NCBI RefSeq assembly: GCF_018476885.1
Contig: NZ_JAHCVJ010000001.1
Span: 124,001 to 188,000 of the forward strand
Length of the DNA stretch: 64,000 bases
Source: Geoanaerobacter pelophilus
GTDB lineage: Bacteria; Desulfobacterota; Desulfuromonadia; Geobacterales; DSM-12255
Direction: 5' to 3'
Translations under genes and position numbers: made by a program
The notes under the pieces: model-generated
Seen by the model: only the letters and a program-made list of their open reading frames with translations
Told to the model about the DNA's origin: nothing
Databases searched by the model: none
Shown here: in pieces, positions 25,804 through 35,062 of the stretch
How positions within the stretch are numbered: the first letter of the stretch is position 1
Layout of the letters: the number at the start of each line of letters is the position of its first letter

Positions 25804-27411
25804 TCAAGATAGCCGCGGACTCTGCTTGCCATAATTTTGCAGGTCCAAGCCAGCCCGGCTTTTACAATCACGCAATAGTCGCTGCAAGGCAACTGGAAGT
25901 TTTGCAACAACATCAGATGCGATGAGACCTACTTCTCCCTTTTCTTGTGCAACAAGGTCAGCAGCATAGCCATGAATGAATACAGCAAGCCGGCAGGCAT
26001 TAAATGGAGGATACCCCTGGCCTATGAGGCTAGCGACAATCCCGGTAAGAACATCACCCATGCCGCCCGAAGCCATCCCGGGATTACCACTGCCATTTAT
26101 CGCCACTTCCCCGTCAGGCGACGCAATGATGGTTCTTGCGCCTTTAAGAATCAAATACACCTTGTGTAACTGAGCAAACTTAGTCGAAACCCCGATTCTA
26201 TCAGCTTCAATCTCGGCAATTGAAAGACCGGTAAGTCGAGCCATCTCCCCTGGATGCGGAGTGAGAACCACCACGGAAGCTGCTCTCTTGCCAAGGACAG
26301 AAACATTTTCGGAAATAGCATTCAAACCATCAGCGTCAACTACCAGAGGAAGAGAAACTGCTGTCAGCAACGCCTGAACAAGAAGTGCCGTCTCAGGTTG
26401 CCGCGACAACCCAGGTCCAAGCGCTACAACATTCTTGCCGGCCAGACCAGCCAAGATATGAGCTAGGGACTCTCGTCTCAAGTATCCTCGCCCGGCATCT
26501 TCAATGGGTAGAGTCATTGCTTCGGTTGTTTTTATTTCAAATATCTGGTTCAGGCTCGAGGGTACAGCAAGGGTTACCAGCCCTGCCCCGGAACGCACGG
26601 CAGAAGCTCCCGCCAGCACTGCGGCTCCGGTATGCCCGGTTGAACCGGCAACAATAAGCACGTGCCCAAAACTACCTTTATGAGAAACTGGTAAACGCGG
26701 CATGAGAAGAGCTGTTGCAGAACCTGCATCAACAAATTCATATCCGTGGGCACGCTGCACAACTTCAGAAGGGATTCCAATATCCGCAATCATTAACTCA
26801 CCGGTGCAAACAGCCCCAGGGTAAAGAACATGCCCTAATTTTGCCGCAGCAAAGGTAATGGTCAAATCAGCTCTGATGGCAACACCGAGGATTGCCCCTG
26901 TGTTGCCATCAACACCGGATGGAATATCGACTGCAATAACCGGTAGCCCCGACGAGTTAATCAGCTTAATCGCCTGACGGTACACGCCTGAGATTTCGCT
27001 TTTGAGTCCGGTGCCAAAAATCGCATCCACTACCAGCGCATATTGCCCCAGGTCTGAAAACGCAGCCAACGATTCGTTGTCGCAACAGCACTTAAGCATG
27101 ACACTATTCGGAAGCCTGCTGAGACTAATTTCCGCATCCCCAGAGATGTCGCTGCGATGAGCAAGGATAACCAATGAAACGTCCCAGCCGAAAGCATGCA
27201 GCTTACTGGCGATTACATAACCGTCGCCACCATTGTTCCCCTTACCAGCGAAAATAAGCACACTTTTCCGAGTAGCTGTGGAAAAACGAGACCTGATGGC
27301 ATCGGCGCAAGCCTCTCCGGCCCGTTCCATCAAATGAATGCCTGGGACGCCATAATTGTTGATCGCGGCATGATCAATTTTCTGCATCTCTTCAGAAGTT
27401 ATGACCTTCAT
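25804..27411 (-). CDS. nnr: Bifunctional NAD(P)HX epimerase/dehydratase
   Basis: 535 aa. The N-terminal YjeF epimerase half (about 1-215) shows GKGNNGGDGYVIA and VDAIFGTGL; the C-terminal ribokinase-like dehydratase half (about 225-510) shows HKGSFGHVLIVAGSTGHTGA, LTPHPGEMARL and the GSGNPGMASGGMGDVLTG active-site segment. It repairs hydrated NADH and NADPH. The pairing nnr, CBS, tsaE, lysC follows on one strand, and the protein has the usual fused length. Confidence 0.96.
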   Translation of the reverse strand: MKVITSEEMQKIDHAAINNYGVPGIHLMERAGEACADAIRSRFSTATRKSVLIFAGKGNNGGDGYVIASKLHAFGWDVSLVILAHRSDISGDAEISLSRLPNSVMLKCCCDNESLAAFSDLGQYALVVDAIFGTGLKSEISGVYRQAIKLINSSGLPVIAVDIPSGVDGNTGAILGVAIRADLTITFAAAKLGHVLYPGAVCTGELMIADIGIPSEVVQRAHGYEFVDAGSATALLMPRLPVSHKGSFGHVLIVAGSTGHTGAAVLAGASAVRSGAGLVTLAVPSSLNQIFEIKTTEAMTLPIEDAGRGYLRRESLAHILAGLAGKNVVALGPGLSRQPETALLVQALLTAVSLPLVVDADGLNAISENVSVLGKRAASVVVLTPHPGEMARLTGLSIAEIEADRIGVSTKFAQLHKVYLILKGARTIIASPDGEVAINGSGNPGMASGGMGDVLTGIVASLIGQGYPPFNACRLAVFIHGYAADLVAQEKGEVGLIASDVVAKLPVALQRLLRDCKSRAGLDLQNYGKQSPRLS

Positions 27412-27456
27412 TTTTTTAAACTTTCACCATCAAGTAGGGATACAAATGCCCGAGAT

Positions 27457-28821
27457 TTAAACCTCAATACTATATTTCTTTATCAGGTCGTACAGGGTAG
27501 GACGACTCACACCAAGATCATCTGCCGCTTTCGCTATATTCCCTGCATTTGCGGAAAGCGATCCCCTGATAAGGTCTATCTCAAGACGCTCGCGTGCTTC
27601 TCTCAAGGTAAGCGCCCCGCCCCTAGCCGCGGCACTGCCTGTTTGAGGGGTAAATCCCAGATCCTCAGGTTCGATAAGATTGCCGGTTGCCATCAGAACC
27701 GCCCGCTGAACCTTGTTTTCAAGCTCACGAACATTTCCAGGCCAGGTATATCCCCTCAATGCATCCATGGCAGACGCGGAATAACCACGAACCTTTTTCC
27801 TGAAATCTTCGTTGAACTTTCGCAGAAAAAAAGTAGCCAGCAGGGCAATATCTTCTCCGCGACTTCTCAGAGGAGGTAGTTCCAAGGTAACAACACTTAT
27901 CCGGTAATACAGATCCTCACGAAATGCCCCTTCGGACATCGCTTTGGTGATATCTATGTTGGTAGCTGCAATTATCCGGGCATCGACTGGAATATCTTCC
28001 CGGCCACCGACCCGCTGAACAAGCTTCTCCTGAAGAAAGCGCAGAAGTTTAACCTGCAAGGGGGGCGGCAACTCGCCGATTTCATCGAGAAAGAGTGTGC
28101 CTTTGTCTGCATATTCAAATTTTCCCTGCACTTTTGCCATGGCGCCGGTGAAGGCCCCTTTTTCATGACCGAAAAGCTCTGCTTCCAAAAGGTTATCTGG
28201 AATAGCACCGCAATTAATCGGAATAAACGGTCCCCCACTGCGGAGACTTGCTGAATGTATAGCGCGAGCCACCAGCTCTTTACCGGTTCCGCTCTCACCA
28301 TTTATCATCACTGCAACATCAGATGCCGCAATTTTCCGAATTGTTGAAAAAACAGTTTGCATCTCAGAGCACTGGCCTAAAATGCCCCCATATTCCCCGG
28401 GGCGGTTTTTAAGTTCGCCCTGCAATCGCTTGTTCTCGTTCTCAAGTAAATGGAGTTGAAACGCTCTTGAGAGGATAACTTTCAATTCATCAAGGTTCAC
28501 CGGTTTTTGAATGAAATCATAGGCTCCCATTTCTATTGATTTCAGGGCATTTACCCTCTCATCATTACCGCTGATGACAATGACTTTAATGGAGGGATCG
28601 ATTTTGAGCATTTCCGTCAGACACCGAAACCCTTCATCTGAGGTCTCGACAAATGGTGGAAGCCCCAAATCAAGGGTTATTACCGATGGCCGGTGTTTAG
28701 TGAAATAGGCCAAAGCCTCTGCCACATTAGCTGCAAGCATTATCTGATAATCCTTGCTGAGCCCCCATTTGAGCTGTTTTCGGATATCCTCATTATCATC
28801 TACAATAAGCAGTTTTTCCAT
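27457..28821 (-). CDS. prsR: PEP-CTERM-system sigma-54 response regulator PrsR
   Basis: 454 aa from the ATG at 28821, preceded by GGAAGGG; the frame extends through TTG to 28839. Receiver domain (1-120) with phospho-acceptor Asp in VITLDLGLPP, linker, AAA+ sigma-54 activator domain (about 145-380) with GESGTGKELVARAIH, the sigma-54-contacting GAFTGA loop and VNCG-type elements, and a Fis-type helix-turn-helix at the C-terminus (AADDLGVSRPTLYDLIKKY). The KQLKWGLSKDY and SDEGF features of the receiver match PrsR, the regulator that pairs with PrsK in PEP-CTERM/exosortase systems. It directly follows prsK (22 bp). Confidence 0.9.
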   Translation of the reverse strand: MEKLLIVDDNEDIRKQLKWGLSKDYQIMLAANVAEALAYFTKHRPSVITLDLGLPPFVETSDEGFRCLTEMLKIDPSIKVIVISGNDERVNALKSIEMGAYDFIQKPVNLDELKVILSRAFQLHLLENENKRLQGELKNRPGEYGGILGQCSEMQTVFSTIRKIAASDVAVMINGESGTGKELVARAIHSASLRSGGPFIPINCGAIPDNLLEAELFGHEKGAFTGAMAKVQGKFEYADKGTLFLDEIGELPPPLQVKLLRFLQEKLVQRVGGREDIPVDARIIAATNIDITKAMSEGAFREDLYYRISVVTLELPPLRSRGEDIALLATFFLRKFNEDFRKKVRGYSASAMDALRGYTWPGNVRELENKVQRAVLMATGNLIEPEDLGFTPQTGSAAARGGALTLREARERLEIDLIRGSLSANAGNIAKAADDLGVSRPTLYDLIKKYSIEV

Positions 28822-28843
28822 TTTACTAAACCCTTCCAAATTG

Positions 28844-30904
28844 TCAGTAAAGAGGTCCTGAACGTGGAAGCCAGACAGTAAAGACTGATCCGCTACCCAG
28901 CGTACTTTCTACTTCAACTCGTCCCTGATGAGCTTCAATAATCTGTTTCGACTGATATAATCCTATGCCTAACCCCTTGCTCTTGGTCGTTTTAAAAGGG
29001 GTGAACAGCTGCCCTCTTATAAAATCTGGCGTCATCCCACATCCATGGTCAATAACCCGGATATACGCTTGTTGCTCCGCCACTCCCACTTCCACATTAA
29101 CCGCAGCCCCAGTTTCTGAAGCATCCAAGGCATTAATCAAGAGGTTGATCAGCACTTTGCTCAGCTCCTGCTGATCAGCCACCACAATAACATTACAACC
29201 AGATACCTTTATATCACCACATGGGATAGAGGCAACTGCTTCAGCGGTAATATCAAGAAGGTCCACTTCCCCCAGATCAAGTTGATCTCTCTCAGGAAGA
29301 TCCTTTAACTTAGCAATAAGGGCTTTCATTTTGGCAACAGTGTTACTAAGTGTGTCCAATAAATCTTTCTGAAATTCCGGCTCGCCAATATAGTCAACGG
29401 CGTTATCGGTAAGAAGAGAAAGGCTGTAAACCAGGTTTTTTAAGTCATGCATGACAAAAGTAGTAATTTTACCGACAGCTTCCATTTCCCTCGCCACAGC
29501 AAGTTGTTCGGCAAGCCCTGCACTTGCAAGAGCAAAGGCCGCTTGGCTTGCCAGTGTTTTCATCAGATCGTAGTCTTCGTAAGTATACTCTTCTCCTTTG
29601 TTTATCGGTCGCAACAGAACAACAAAACCCTGCAGTTCACTCCCCATGAAAATCGGCACAGTGAAGGCAATTTTCTCTGAAGAGAGTGAGTTAATATCCC
29701 TATCATCAACAGCAGATTCATAATAATCTGCATTAAATACCCATCCTCGTTTTGCCATATACTTGATAAGTGAATTATCCCTAGTAAGAGTGAACCGTTC
29801 AAGACCAACACGATATGCTCCTCTGTTGAAATATACCTGCTGTTCGGGAGCCCAGATATAAATCATGGCAGCCCCCATGGCAAAGGTATCGCAAAACCCT
29901 GAAAGAATTGCATGATCCAACTCGGTATTGTTTCGAGTTTCAGCAATCCTGCTTGTGAAATTAAGCCACTGCACTCGGTAATCATACTTATTATCAAAGA
30001 AATTCTTGTTTATGAATACCTTGATTTTACGTTTCATTTGCTCCGACAACAGAAGCACAACCAGGAAAATACACCCTAGGAAAAAAACCGAGATGAAAAC
30101 TATCTGTTGAGACGCTTCTCCGAAGTATTTAAGCCCCTCGCCAAGCATGCCGAGAAGTATCAGGTAGCCACCAACAATTACCAGCACGAGTGACCTGAAC
30201 GCCATTTCCCGTGAAAGAGTGACCCTGATCCTTCTCCTGGCGCGACGAAGCGAATAAGCCAGAAACAAACCTGAAACAATAAGTGACAGAGTACGTAATG
30301 GCGCAAGGTTCATGTTGATTGAACGATAAAGAAGCCCCTGGCTATAATAAAATATAAAAAAGCCTAGAAGGGTTCCAACTCCGACGATGCTAAATTTTAT
30401 CTGCCATTGTTCTGGGCGTAGTGCCGAACGAAATGTCGTTTCCAAATTAAAAAGAGCTGATACTAAGTAAATAAAAACAACAATATAGAATATAAAACCT
30501 GGATTACTCAAAAAAAGCATTCGCTCTGACAGGAAATCAGGTGAATAAAAAAGACGGTCCGGAGGAAGAAACAGCCCGGATACTAATAAAAGAGGAGATA
30601 AAACTATTAAGAGACGAGATATCGCGGAAGCATCTCTCCAAGAAAACTCCCGGGCATAGAAGAGGCTGAAGAAAAAAAGCTGCACCGGTAATGCACTTTC
30701 AAGAAAAATTACTGAACTTTTTAATGGGAGATATTCAAATGAAGGGGTTAATGATAGAGCTTCCGCACCCTCAAGAAAAGCAGCGGTGATAAGAGAAGTA
30801 GCAAGCAGAAAGGTAGGGGCATTTCTTCCACCTCTTAAAAAAATCAAAGCGGATACGCATAGAGAAATAACGCACGCTATCCAGGAAAAAGCCGTTAGAA
30901 TCAT
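28844..30904 (-). CDS. prsK: PEP-CTERM-system sensor histidine kinase PrsK
   Basis: About 686 aa. N-terminal half with about eight membrane helices (residues 1-290), then a GAF domain (about 305-455), a dimerisation and phosphoacceptor His in VMHDLKNLVYSLSLL (about 490) and a HATPase domain (NLLINALDA, DHGCGMTP, TKSKGLGIGLYQS). This TM-GAF-kinase layout is that of PrsK. Start uncertain: ATG at 30904 directly before the first helix is used, with a close GGGGG; a TTG at 30919 gives five extra residues. The signal sensed is unknown. Confidence 0.88.
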   Translation of the reverse strand: MILTAFSWIACVISLCVSALIFLRGGRNAPTFLLATSLITAAFLEGAEALSLTPSFEYLPLKSSVIFLESALPVQLFFFSLFYAREFSWRDASAISRLLIVLSPLLLVSGLFLPPDRLFYSPDFLSERMLFLSNPGFIFYIVVFIYLVSALFNLETTFRSALRPEQWQIKFSIVGVGTLLGFFIFYYSQGLLYRSINMNLAPLRTLSLIVSGLFLAYSLRRARRRIRVTLSREMAFRSLVLVIVGGYLILLGMLGEGLKYFGEASQQIVFISVFFLGCIFLVVLLLSEQMKRKIKVFINKNFFDNKYDYRVQWLNFTSRIAETRNNTELDHAILSGFCDTFAMGAAMIYIWAPEQQVYFNRGAYRVGLERFTLTRDNSLIKYMAKRGWVFNADYYESAVDDRDINSLSSEKIAFTVPIFMGSELQGFVVLLRPINKGEEYTYEDYDLMKTLASQAAFALASAGLAEQLAVAREMEAVGKITTFVMHDLKNLVYSLSLLTDNAVDYIGEPEFQKDLLDTLSNTVAKMKALIAKLKDLPERDQLDLGEVDLLDITAEAVASIPCGDIKVSGCNVIVVADQQELSKVLINLLINALDASETGAAVNVEVGVAEQQAYIRVIDHGCGMTPDFIRGQLFTPFKTTKSKGLGIGLYQSKQIIEAHQGRVEVESTLGSGSVFTVWLPRSGPLY

Positions 30905-30943
30905 ATCCCCCGTCAACAAGAAAAAATAAACACTGAATGAGAT

Positions 30944-31975
30944 CTAGCAGCGAAAATAGCTCTTATACCACTCTACAAATCGGCCGATTCCGGTCTCTAT
31001 AGAAGTGGATGGCTTAAAACCTACGTCTCTTACCAGGTCATCCACATCGGCGCAAGTTGCCGGAACGTCGCCAGGCTGGAGCGGCAACAAGATCTTATTG
31101 GCTGTCATCCCCAGGCAGTCTTCCAGCACTTCGATGAATTTTAACAATTCCACTGGGCTGTTGTTGCCGATGTTGTATATCCGGTAAGGGGCAAAACTTG
31201 TCCCCGGATCAGGGCTCTTGCCATTCCAAGCGGAGTTAGGCTCAGGAGTATGAAATATTACCCTGAAAACACCTTCTACAATATCATCCACATAGGTAAA
31301 ATCCCGCTGCATTTTCCCATCATTAAAGACATCTATCGGTTTACCTTCCAAGATAGCTCGGGTGAACAGAAAGAGAGCCATATCAGGTCTCCCCCACGGT
31401 CCATAAACAGTGAAAAACCTGAGCCCGGTGGTCGGAAGGCCATAAAGAGAGGAATAGGTATGCGCCATCAACTCGTTGGCTTTTTTGGTCGCTGCGTAAA
31501 GAGAAACAGGATGGTCTACGTTATGATGCACAGAAAACGGCATCAGGGTATTGCCGCCATAAACCGAGCTTGAGGAAGCATAAACAAGGTGTTTTATCCC
31601 ATGGTGACGACATCCTTCGAGGATGTTCATGAACCCTTGAATGTTGCTGTCTATGTAGGCATGGGGATTAGTCAGTGAATAACGTACACCGGCCTGTGCT
31701 GCGAGATTAACCACGATATCGAAGCGTTCATCTTTGAAAAGTGTGAAAAGAGCCTCTCTGTCGGCAAGATCACCTTTGATAAAGCGAAATCCTGGAATTG
31801 CTTCAATGAGCTTCAATCTATCAAGTTTCAAGTTAACATCGTAATAATCATTAAGATTGTCAAAGCCAATGACTTCATGACCTGATGCAAGAAGTTTTCG
31901 GGTCAAATGAAACCCGATAAATCCTGCAGCACCTGTAACAAGAACCTTTTGAGACTTAATCTCCGACACGCCCAT
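30944..31975 (-). CDS. NAD-dependent epimerase, UDP-glucuronate 4-epimerase-like
   Basis: 343 aa from ATG 31975, 8 bases after AGGAGG (a TTG lies one codon upstream). Extended short-chain dehydrogenase with the Rossmann motif [17 protein letters not shown] (residues 13-29), acidic loop FDNLNDYYD, and catalytic [19 protein letters not shown] and the QAGVRYSL segment are typical of UDP-GlcA 4-epimerases (CapI/LpsL) making UDP-galacturonate for surface polysaccharides. It is read with its own promoter and lies 24 bp upstream of the prsK 5' end, so it probably shares a transcript with prsK/prsR. Confidence 0.87.
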   Translation of the reverse strand: MGVSEIKSQKVLVTGAAGFIGFHLTRKLLASGHEVIGFDNLNDYYDVNLKLDRLKLIEAIPGFRFIKGDLADREALFTLFKDERFDIVVNLAAQAGVRYSLTNPHAYIDSNIQGFMNILEGCRHHGIKHLVYASSSSVYGGNTLMPFSVHHNVDHPVSLYAATKKANELMAHTYSSLYGLPTTGLRFFTVYGPWGRPDMALFLFTRAILEGKPIDVFNDGKMQRDFTYVDDIVEGVFRVIFHTPEPNSAWNGKSPDPGTSFAPYRIYNIGNNSPVELLKFIEVLEDCLGMTANKILLPLQPGDVPATCADVDDLVRDVGFKPSTSIETGIGRFVEWYKSYFRC

Positions 31976-32006
31976 CAATACAACCTCCTGATAAAAACTT
32001 GTCGGT

Positions 32007-32034
32007 ACTATACAGTATTGCTGTTAATTTTCAA
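32007..32034 (-). promoter_or_regulatory. Promoter of the epimerase-prsK-prsR run
   Basis: Minus strand TTGAAA (32029-32034), 16-bp spacer, TATAGT (32007-32012), about 30 bp before the epimerase start. Fits sigma-70 consensus well. Confidence 0.6.
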
Positions 32035-32116
32035 CCAGCATAATAAAGCTAACAGTTCATATGTAGCCTTCATCCGGCACTCTTGACATATCATTCCCAG
32101 GCAGCCCGGATTTCAG

Positions 32117-32146
32117 TTGACCACTAAACGAGAATTGCGCTATAAC
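32117..32146 (+). promoter_or_regulatory. Promoter of pta
   Basis: TTGACC (32117-32122), 18-bp spacer, TATAAC (32141-32146), about 40 bp before the pta start. Sigma-70-like. An upstream TTGACA at about 32088 lacks a good -10. Confidence 0.55.
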
Positions 32147-32187
32147 GCATAAAATTTCGTTTTAAATCGCACGGAGGTAATCAATTC

Positions 32188-33189
32188 ATGTCTCTAGTAG
32201 ATCAGATCAGAGCGAAAGCAAAAATGAACCCAAAAACCGTTGTATTGCCCGAAAGCTATGACGAACGCATGCTTTTTGCGGCTCAACAGGTAATGGAACA
32301 AGGTTTGGCGAAGATTGTAATCCTGGGCAACAAGACCGAAGTACAAAACATTGCTACGGCAAAAGGAATAAACCTGTCAGGAGTCGAAATTCTGGAACCG
32401 GCAACCGCGCCAAAACTTGCGGCATATGTTGATTCGCTTGTTGAATTACGCAAGAGCAAAGGACTCACTCGCGAAGAAGCCGAAAAACTCTTGACAGCAA
32501 AAGACAATCTGTACTTTGCCGGAATGATGGTTCGCGAAGGAGACGCTGATGGAGAAGTTGCCGGAGCAACCGGCACGACTGGCGATGTCCTTAGGGCAGC
32601 ATTTCAGACCGTCGGCACAGCACCCGGCATTAAGACAGTATCATCATTTTTCCTCATGATAACCAAGACACCCTCTTTTGGCGAAAACGGGATCTTGCTT
32701 TTTGCCGACTGTGCTGTTAACCCAAATCCGGATGCTCAGGCACTAGCAGAAATTGCCGTTGCCACAGCTCGTAACTGCAAGTCTTTTCTTGATGTGCCGG
32801 CAAGGGTTGCCATGTTGTCCTTCTCCACAAAAGGTAGCGCAAGCCATCCTGATGCCGACAAGGTCTTGAAGGCCCTTGAGATCGCCAAAGGCATTGATCC
32901 TATGATGCAGATTGATGGTGAATTACAGGCTGATGCGGCTCTACTACCTAAAGTAGGAGAGAAGAAGGCTCCTGGGAGTACTGTTGCAGGTAAAGCAAAT
33001 GTACTGATCTTCCCTGACCTGGATGCAGGAAACATCGCCTATAAACTCGTGGAAAGGGTTGCTGGAGCTGAAGCTGTTGGCCCGATCATCCAAGGACTGG
33101 CAAAACCTGTGAATGATCTCTCGCGCGGCTGCTCAGTCGAAGATATCGTTAATGTTGTTGCAATCACGGCAGTGCAGGCTCAAGGATAA
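32188..33189 (+). CDS. pta: Phosphate acetyltransferase
   Basis: 333 aa, the short single-domain form. Signature elements: VVLPESYDERMLFAAQ near the N-terminus, GATGTTGDVLRAA (about 130), and VLIFPDLDAGNIAYKLVER (about 272). It interconverts acetyl-CoA and acetyl phosphate. CGGAGG precedes the ATG. It converges with ackA across a shared terminator, so the two enzymes of the acetate-activation path are adjacent but transcribed from separate promoters. Confidence 0.97.
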   Translation: MSLVDQIRAKAKMNPKTVVLPESYDERMLFAAQQVMEQGLAKIVILGNKTEVQNIATAKGINLSGVEILEPATAPKLAAYVDSLVELRKSKGLTREEAEKLLTAKDNLYFAGMMVREGDADGEVAGATGTTGDVLRAAFQTVGTAPGIKTVSSFFLMITKTPSFGENGILLFADCAVNPNPDAQALAEIAVATARNCKSFLDVPARVAMLSFSTKGSASHPDADKVLKALEIAKGIDPMMQIDGELQADAALLPKVGEKKAPGSTVAGKANVLIFPDLDAGNIAYKLVERVAGAEAVGPIIQGLAKPVNDLSRGCSVEDIVNVVAITAVQAQG

Positions 33190-33224
33190 TCACAATTGTT
33201 GAGTATCGGCTAGGTTTACTCCAC

Positions 33225-33260
33225 AAAAAAGCCGCCGGGAATCTACCCAGCGGCTTTTTT
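33225..33260. terminator. Bidirectional terminator between pta and ackA
   Basis: AAAAAAGCCGC and GCGGCTTTTTT flank a 14-nt loop. The symmetrical A and T runs can end transcripts from either side, pta (+) and ackA (-). Confidence 0.88.
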
Positions 33261-33307
33261 GTTACTGTTTTTATAGTAATAAAATTTACTGCAGTATAAG
33301 CAACTAG

Positions 33308-34573
33308 CTAGTTGCGAACAAAATCGTTTCGTGAAAACGAATATTCAAACTGCATGTGATCAGTATAGGTGCCGGCAAGAATTGCCGCAACATCCTCTGT
33401 GAAAACCAATTCCTCATCAGTAGGTATCACATAAACCTTAACCGGAGAATCATCAGAGGTAATCAGCGTCTCGCGTTTACGGGTCATTGCCGACTTGTTT
33501 CTCTCCTTATCCAGATAAATGCCGAGATGTTCCAGCCCCTCAACAGCTCGCTCACGAATTGGGGCACCCATTTCGCCGACACCGGCAGTAAAAACAATTG
33601 CGTCAAGCTTGCCTAAGGCCGCCATGTAAGAGCCGATGTATTTTCTAAGACGATATGCCTCTATATCCAAAGATATCTTGCAGAGACGATCGCCATTAGC
33701 AGCATTTTCTATTACATCACGACGGTCAGTAAAACGACCAGTGATCCCTAACACCCCACTTTTCTTATTGAGGATGCTGTCGATTTCCTTGGCAGAAAGG
33801 TTCTCCTTCTGCATCATGAATGCAGGGATGGCCGGATCGATATCACCACAACGGGTACCCATAACAGCACCCTCCAAAGGAGTGAGCCCCATGCTTGTGT
33901 CAACTGAGATGCCATTTTGTATGGCACAATGTGAAACACCATTACCAATATGCATGGTGATTATATTGCAATCTTTTGCCGGCTTTCCAAGAAGAACAGC
34001 TGCACGCTTGGAGACATACAGGTGCGAAGTCCCGTGAAACCCATAACGGCGAACACCGTATTTTTCATACCAGTCATAAGGTAAAGGATATAGGTAAGCA
34101 TGTTCCGGCATGGTCTGGTGAAAAGCAGTATCGAATATGGCAACATGCGGCACATTCGGCAGGAGCGCCTGAGCAGCTTCAATACCAGCTATATTGGGCG
34201 GGTTATGTAGAGGGGCAAGGTGCTGTACTTCTTTAACCGCATCAAGCACATTTTCATCGATCATAACAGATCGTATAAATTTTTCACCACCATGAACCAC
34301 GCGGTGACCAACAGCAGAAATTTGATTGATATCCTTAAGCACACCGTGCACGGGATCAAGTAGAGTTTTGATAATCAAGTCTATCGCCACTTGATGATCG
34401 GAACACTCTGAATTCTCTCGATAAGTCTCCTTGCCTGGGACTTCATGCATAATGAATGAGTCACCGATGATAACTCGCTCAACCATGCCTTTTGCAACGA
34501 CTTCTTTACGGTCCCAGTCAAACAACTGGTATTTAACCGATGAGCTCCCGCAGTTAAGGGCCAGAATATCCAT
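33308..34573 (-). CDS. ackA: Acetate kinase
   Basis: 421 aa. N-terminal LALNCGSSSVKYQLF phosphate-binding signature (residues 4-18), then VGHRVVHGGEKF (about 107), FDTAFHQTMP with the catalytic Asp region, RRYGFHGTSHLYV (about 175) and the VFTAGVGEMGAPIRE C-terminal domain signature. It makes acetyl phosphate from acetate and ATP, or the reverse, paired with Pta for acetate entry, the main carbon route in Geobacter. AGGAGG lies 6 bases upstream. Confidence 0.97.
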   Translation of the reverse strand: MDILALNCGSSSVKYQLFDWDRKEVVAKGMVERVIIGDSFIMHEVPGKETYRENSECSDHQVAIDLIIKTLLDPVHGVLKDINQISAVGHRVVHGGEKFIRSVMIDENVLDAVKEVQHLAPLHNPPNIAGIEAAQALLPNVPHVAIFDTAFHQTMPEHAYLYPLPYDWYEKYGVRRYGFHGTSHLYVSKRAAVLLGKPAKDCNIITMHIGNGVSHCAIQNGISVDTSMGLTPLEGAVMGTRCGDIDPAIPAFMMQKENLSAKEIDSILNKKSGVLGITGRFTDRRDVIENAANGDRLCKISLDIEAYRLRKYIGSYMAALGKLDAIVFTAGVGEMGAPIRERAVEGLEHLGIYLDKERNKSAMTRKRETLITSDDSPVKVYVIPTDEELVFTEDVAAILAGTYTDHMQFEYSFSRNDFVRN

Positions 34574-34831
34574 TCGCTCCTCCTGAATTAATAATCTAAA
34601 ACAATTGAACGGAAAACCTGAGAATTTTCCGTCATGTTAAATAATTCACCCAAATAATTTAGAATAAATAAAACTGTTTTTTATAATACCTTAGGAAGGT
34701 AAGCAATTCAAGATAATTTCTGGCAGCATCGCAGGTAAATCTCCAACCTTTCCACTGGACTTTTGAAAAAGCGTATGCTAGCTTTACCATCGATTTTGAA
34801 TAATCAATTCTCAACAAAGGAGGTGAATACT

Positions 34832-35002
34832 TTGGCTCATCAAATTTCCAATGACTGCACAAACTGCGGTGCTTGCGTTGACTCATGCCCGGTTAATGCT
34901 ATCAATGCTGGCGACAGCAAGCACAATATCGACGCCGATACTTGCATCGATTGCGGTGCCTGTGTTGATACCTGTCCGGTAAGTGCAATTTCCGCCGCTT
35001 AA
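34832..35002 (+). CDS. 2[4Fe-4S] ferredoxin (clostridial type)
   Basis: 56 aa from a TTG at 34832, selected because AAAGGAGGTGA (34816-34826) sits at the right distance and the ferredoxin fold begins there; an ATG at 34763 would add 23 unrelated residues. Two perfect cluster motifs, CTNCGACVDSCP and CIDCGACVDTCP, each donating to the other's cluster. A cytoplasmic low-potential electron carrier, plausibly serving pyruvate or 2-oxoglutarate oxidoreductases in acetate metabolism. A possible promoter TTGAAA-16 bp-TACCAT lies about 65 bp upstream of the start (34765-34792). Confidence 0.93.
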   Translation: MAHQISNDCTNCGACVDSCPVNAINAGDSKHNIDADTCIDCGACVDTCPVSAISAA

Positions 35003-35024
35003 TTGAAAAAGCACTAAAAGAAAT

Positions 35025-35055
35025 AAAAAAGGCCGACATCTCTGTCGGCCTTTTT
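35025..35055. terminator. Bidirectional terminator after the ferredoxin gene
   Basis: AAAAAAGGCCGACA and TGTCGGCCTTTTTT around a tiny loop. It serves the ferredoxin (+) and the converging MJ0042/DUF3426 gene (-). Confidence 0.9.
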
Positions 35056-35062
35056 TATTTTC

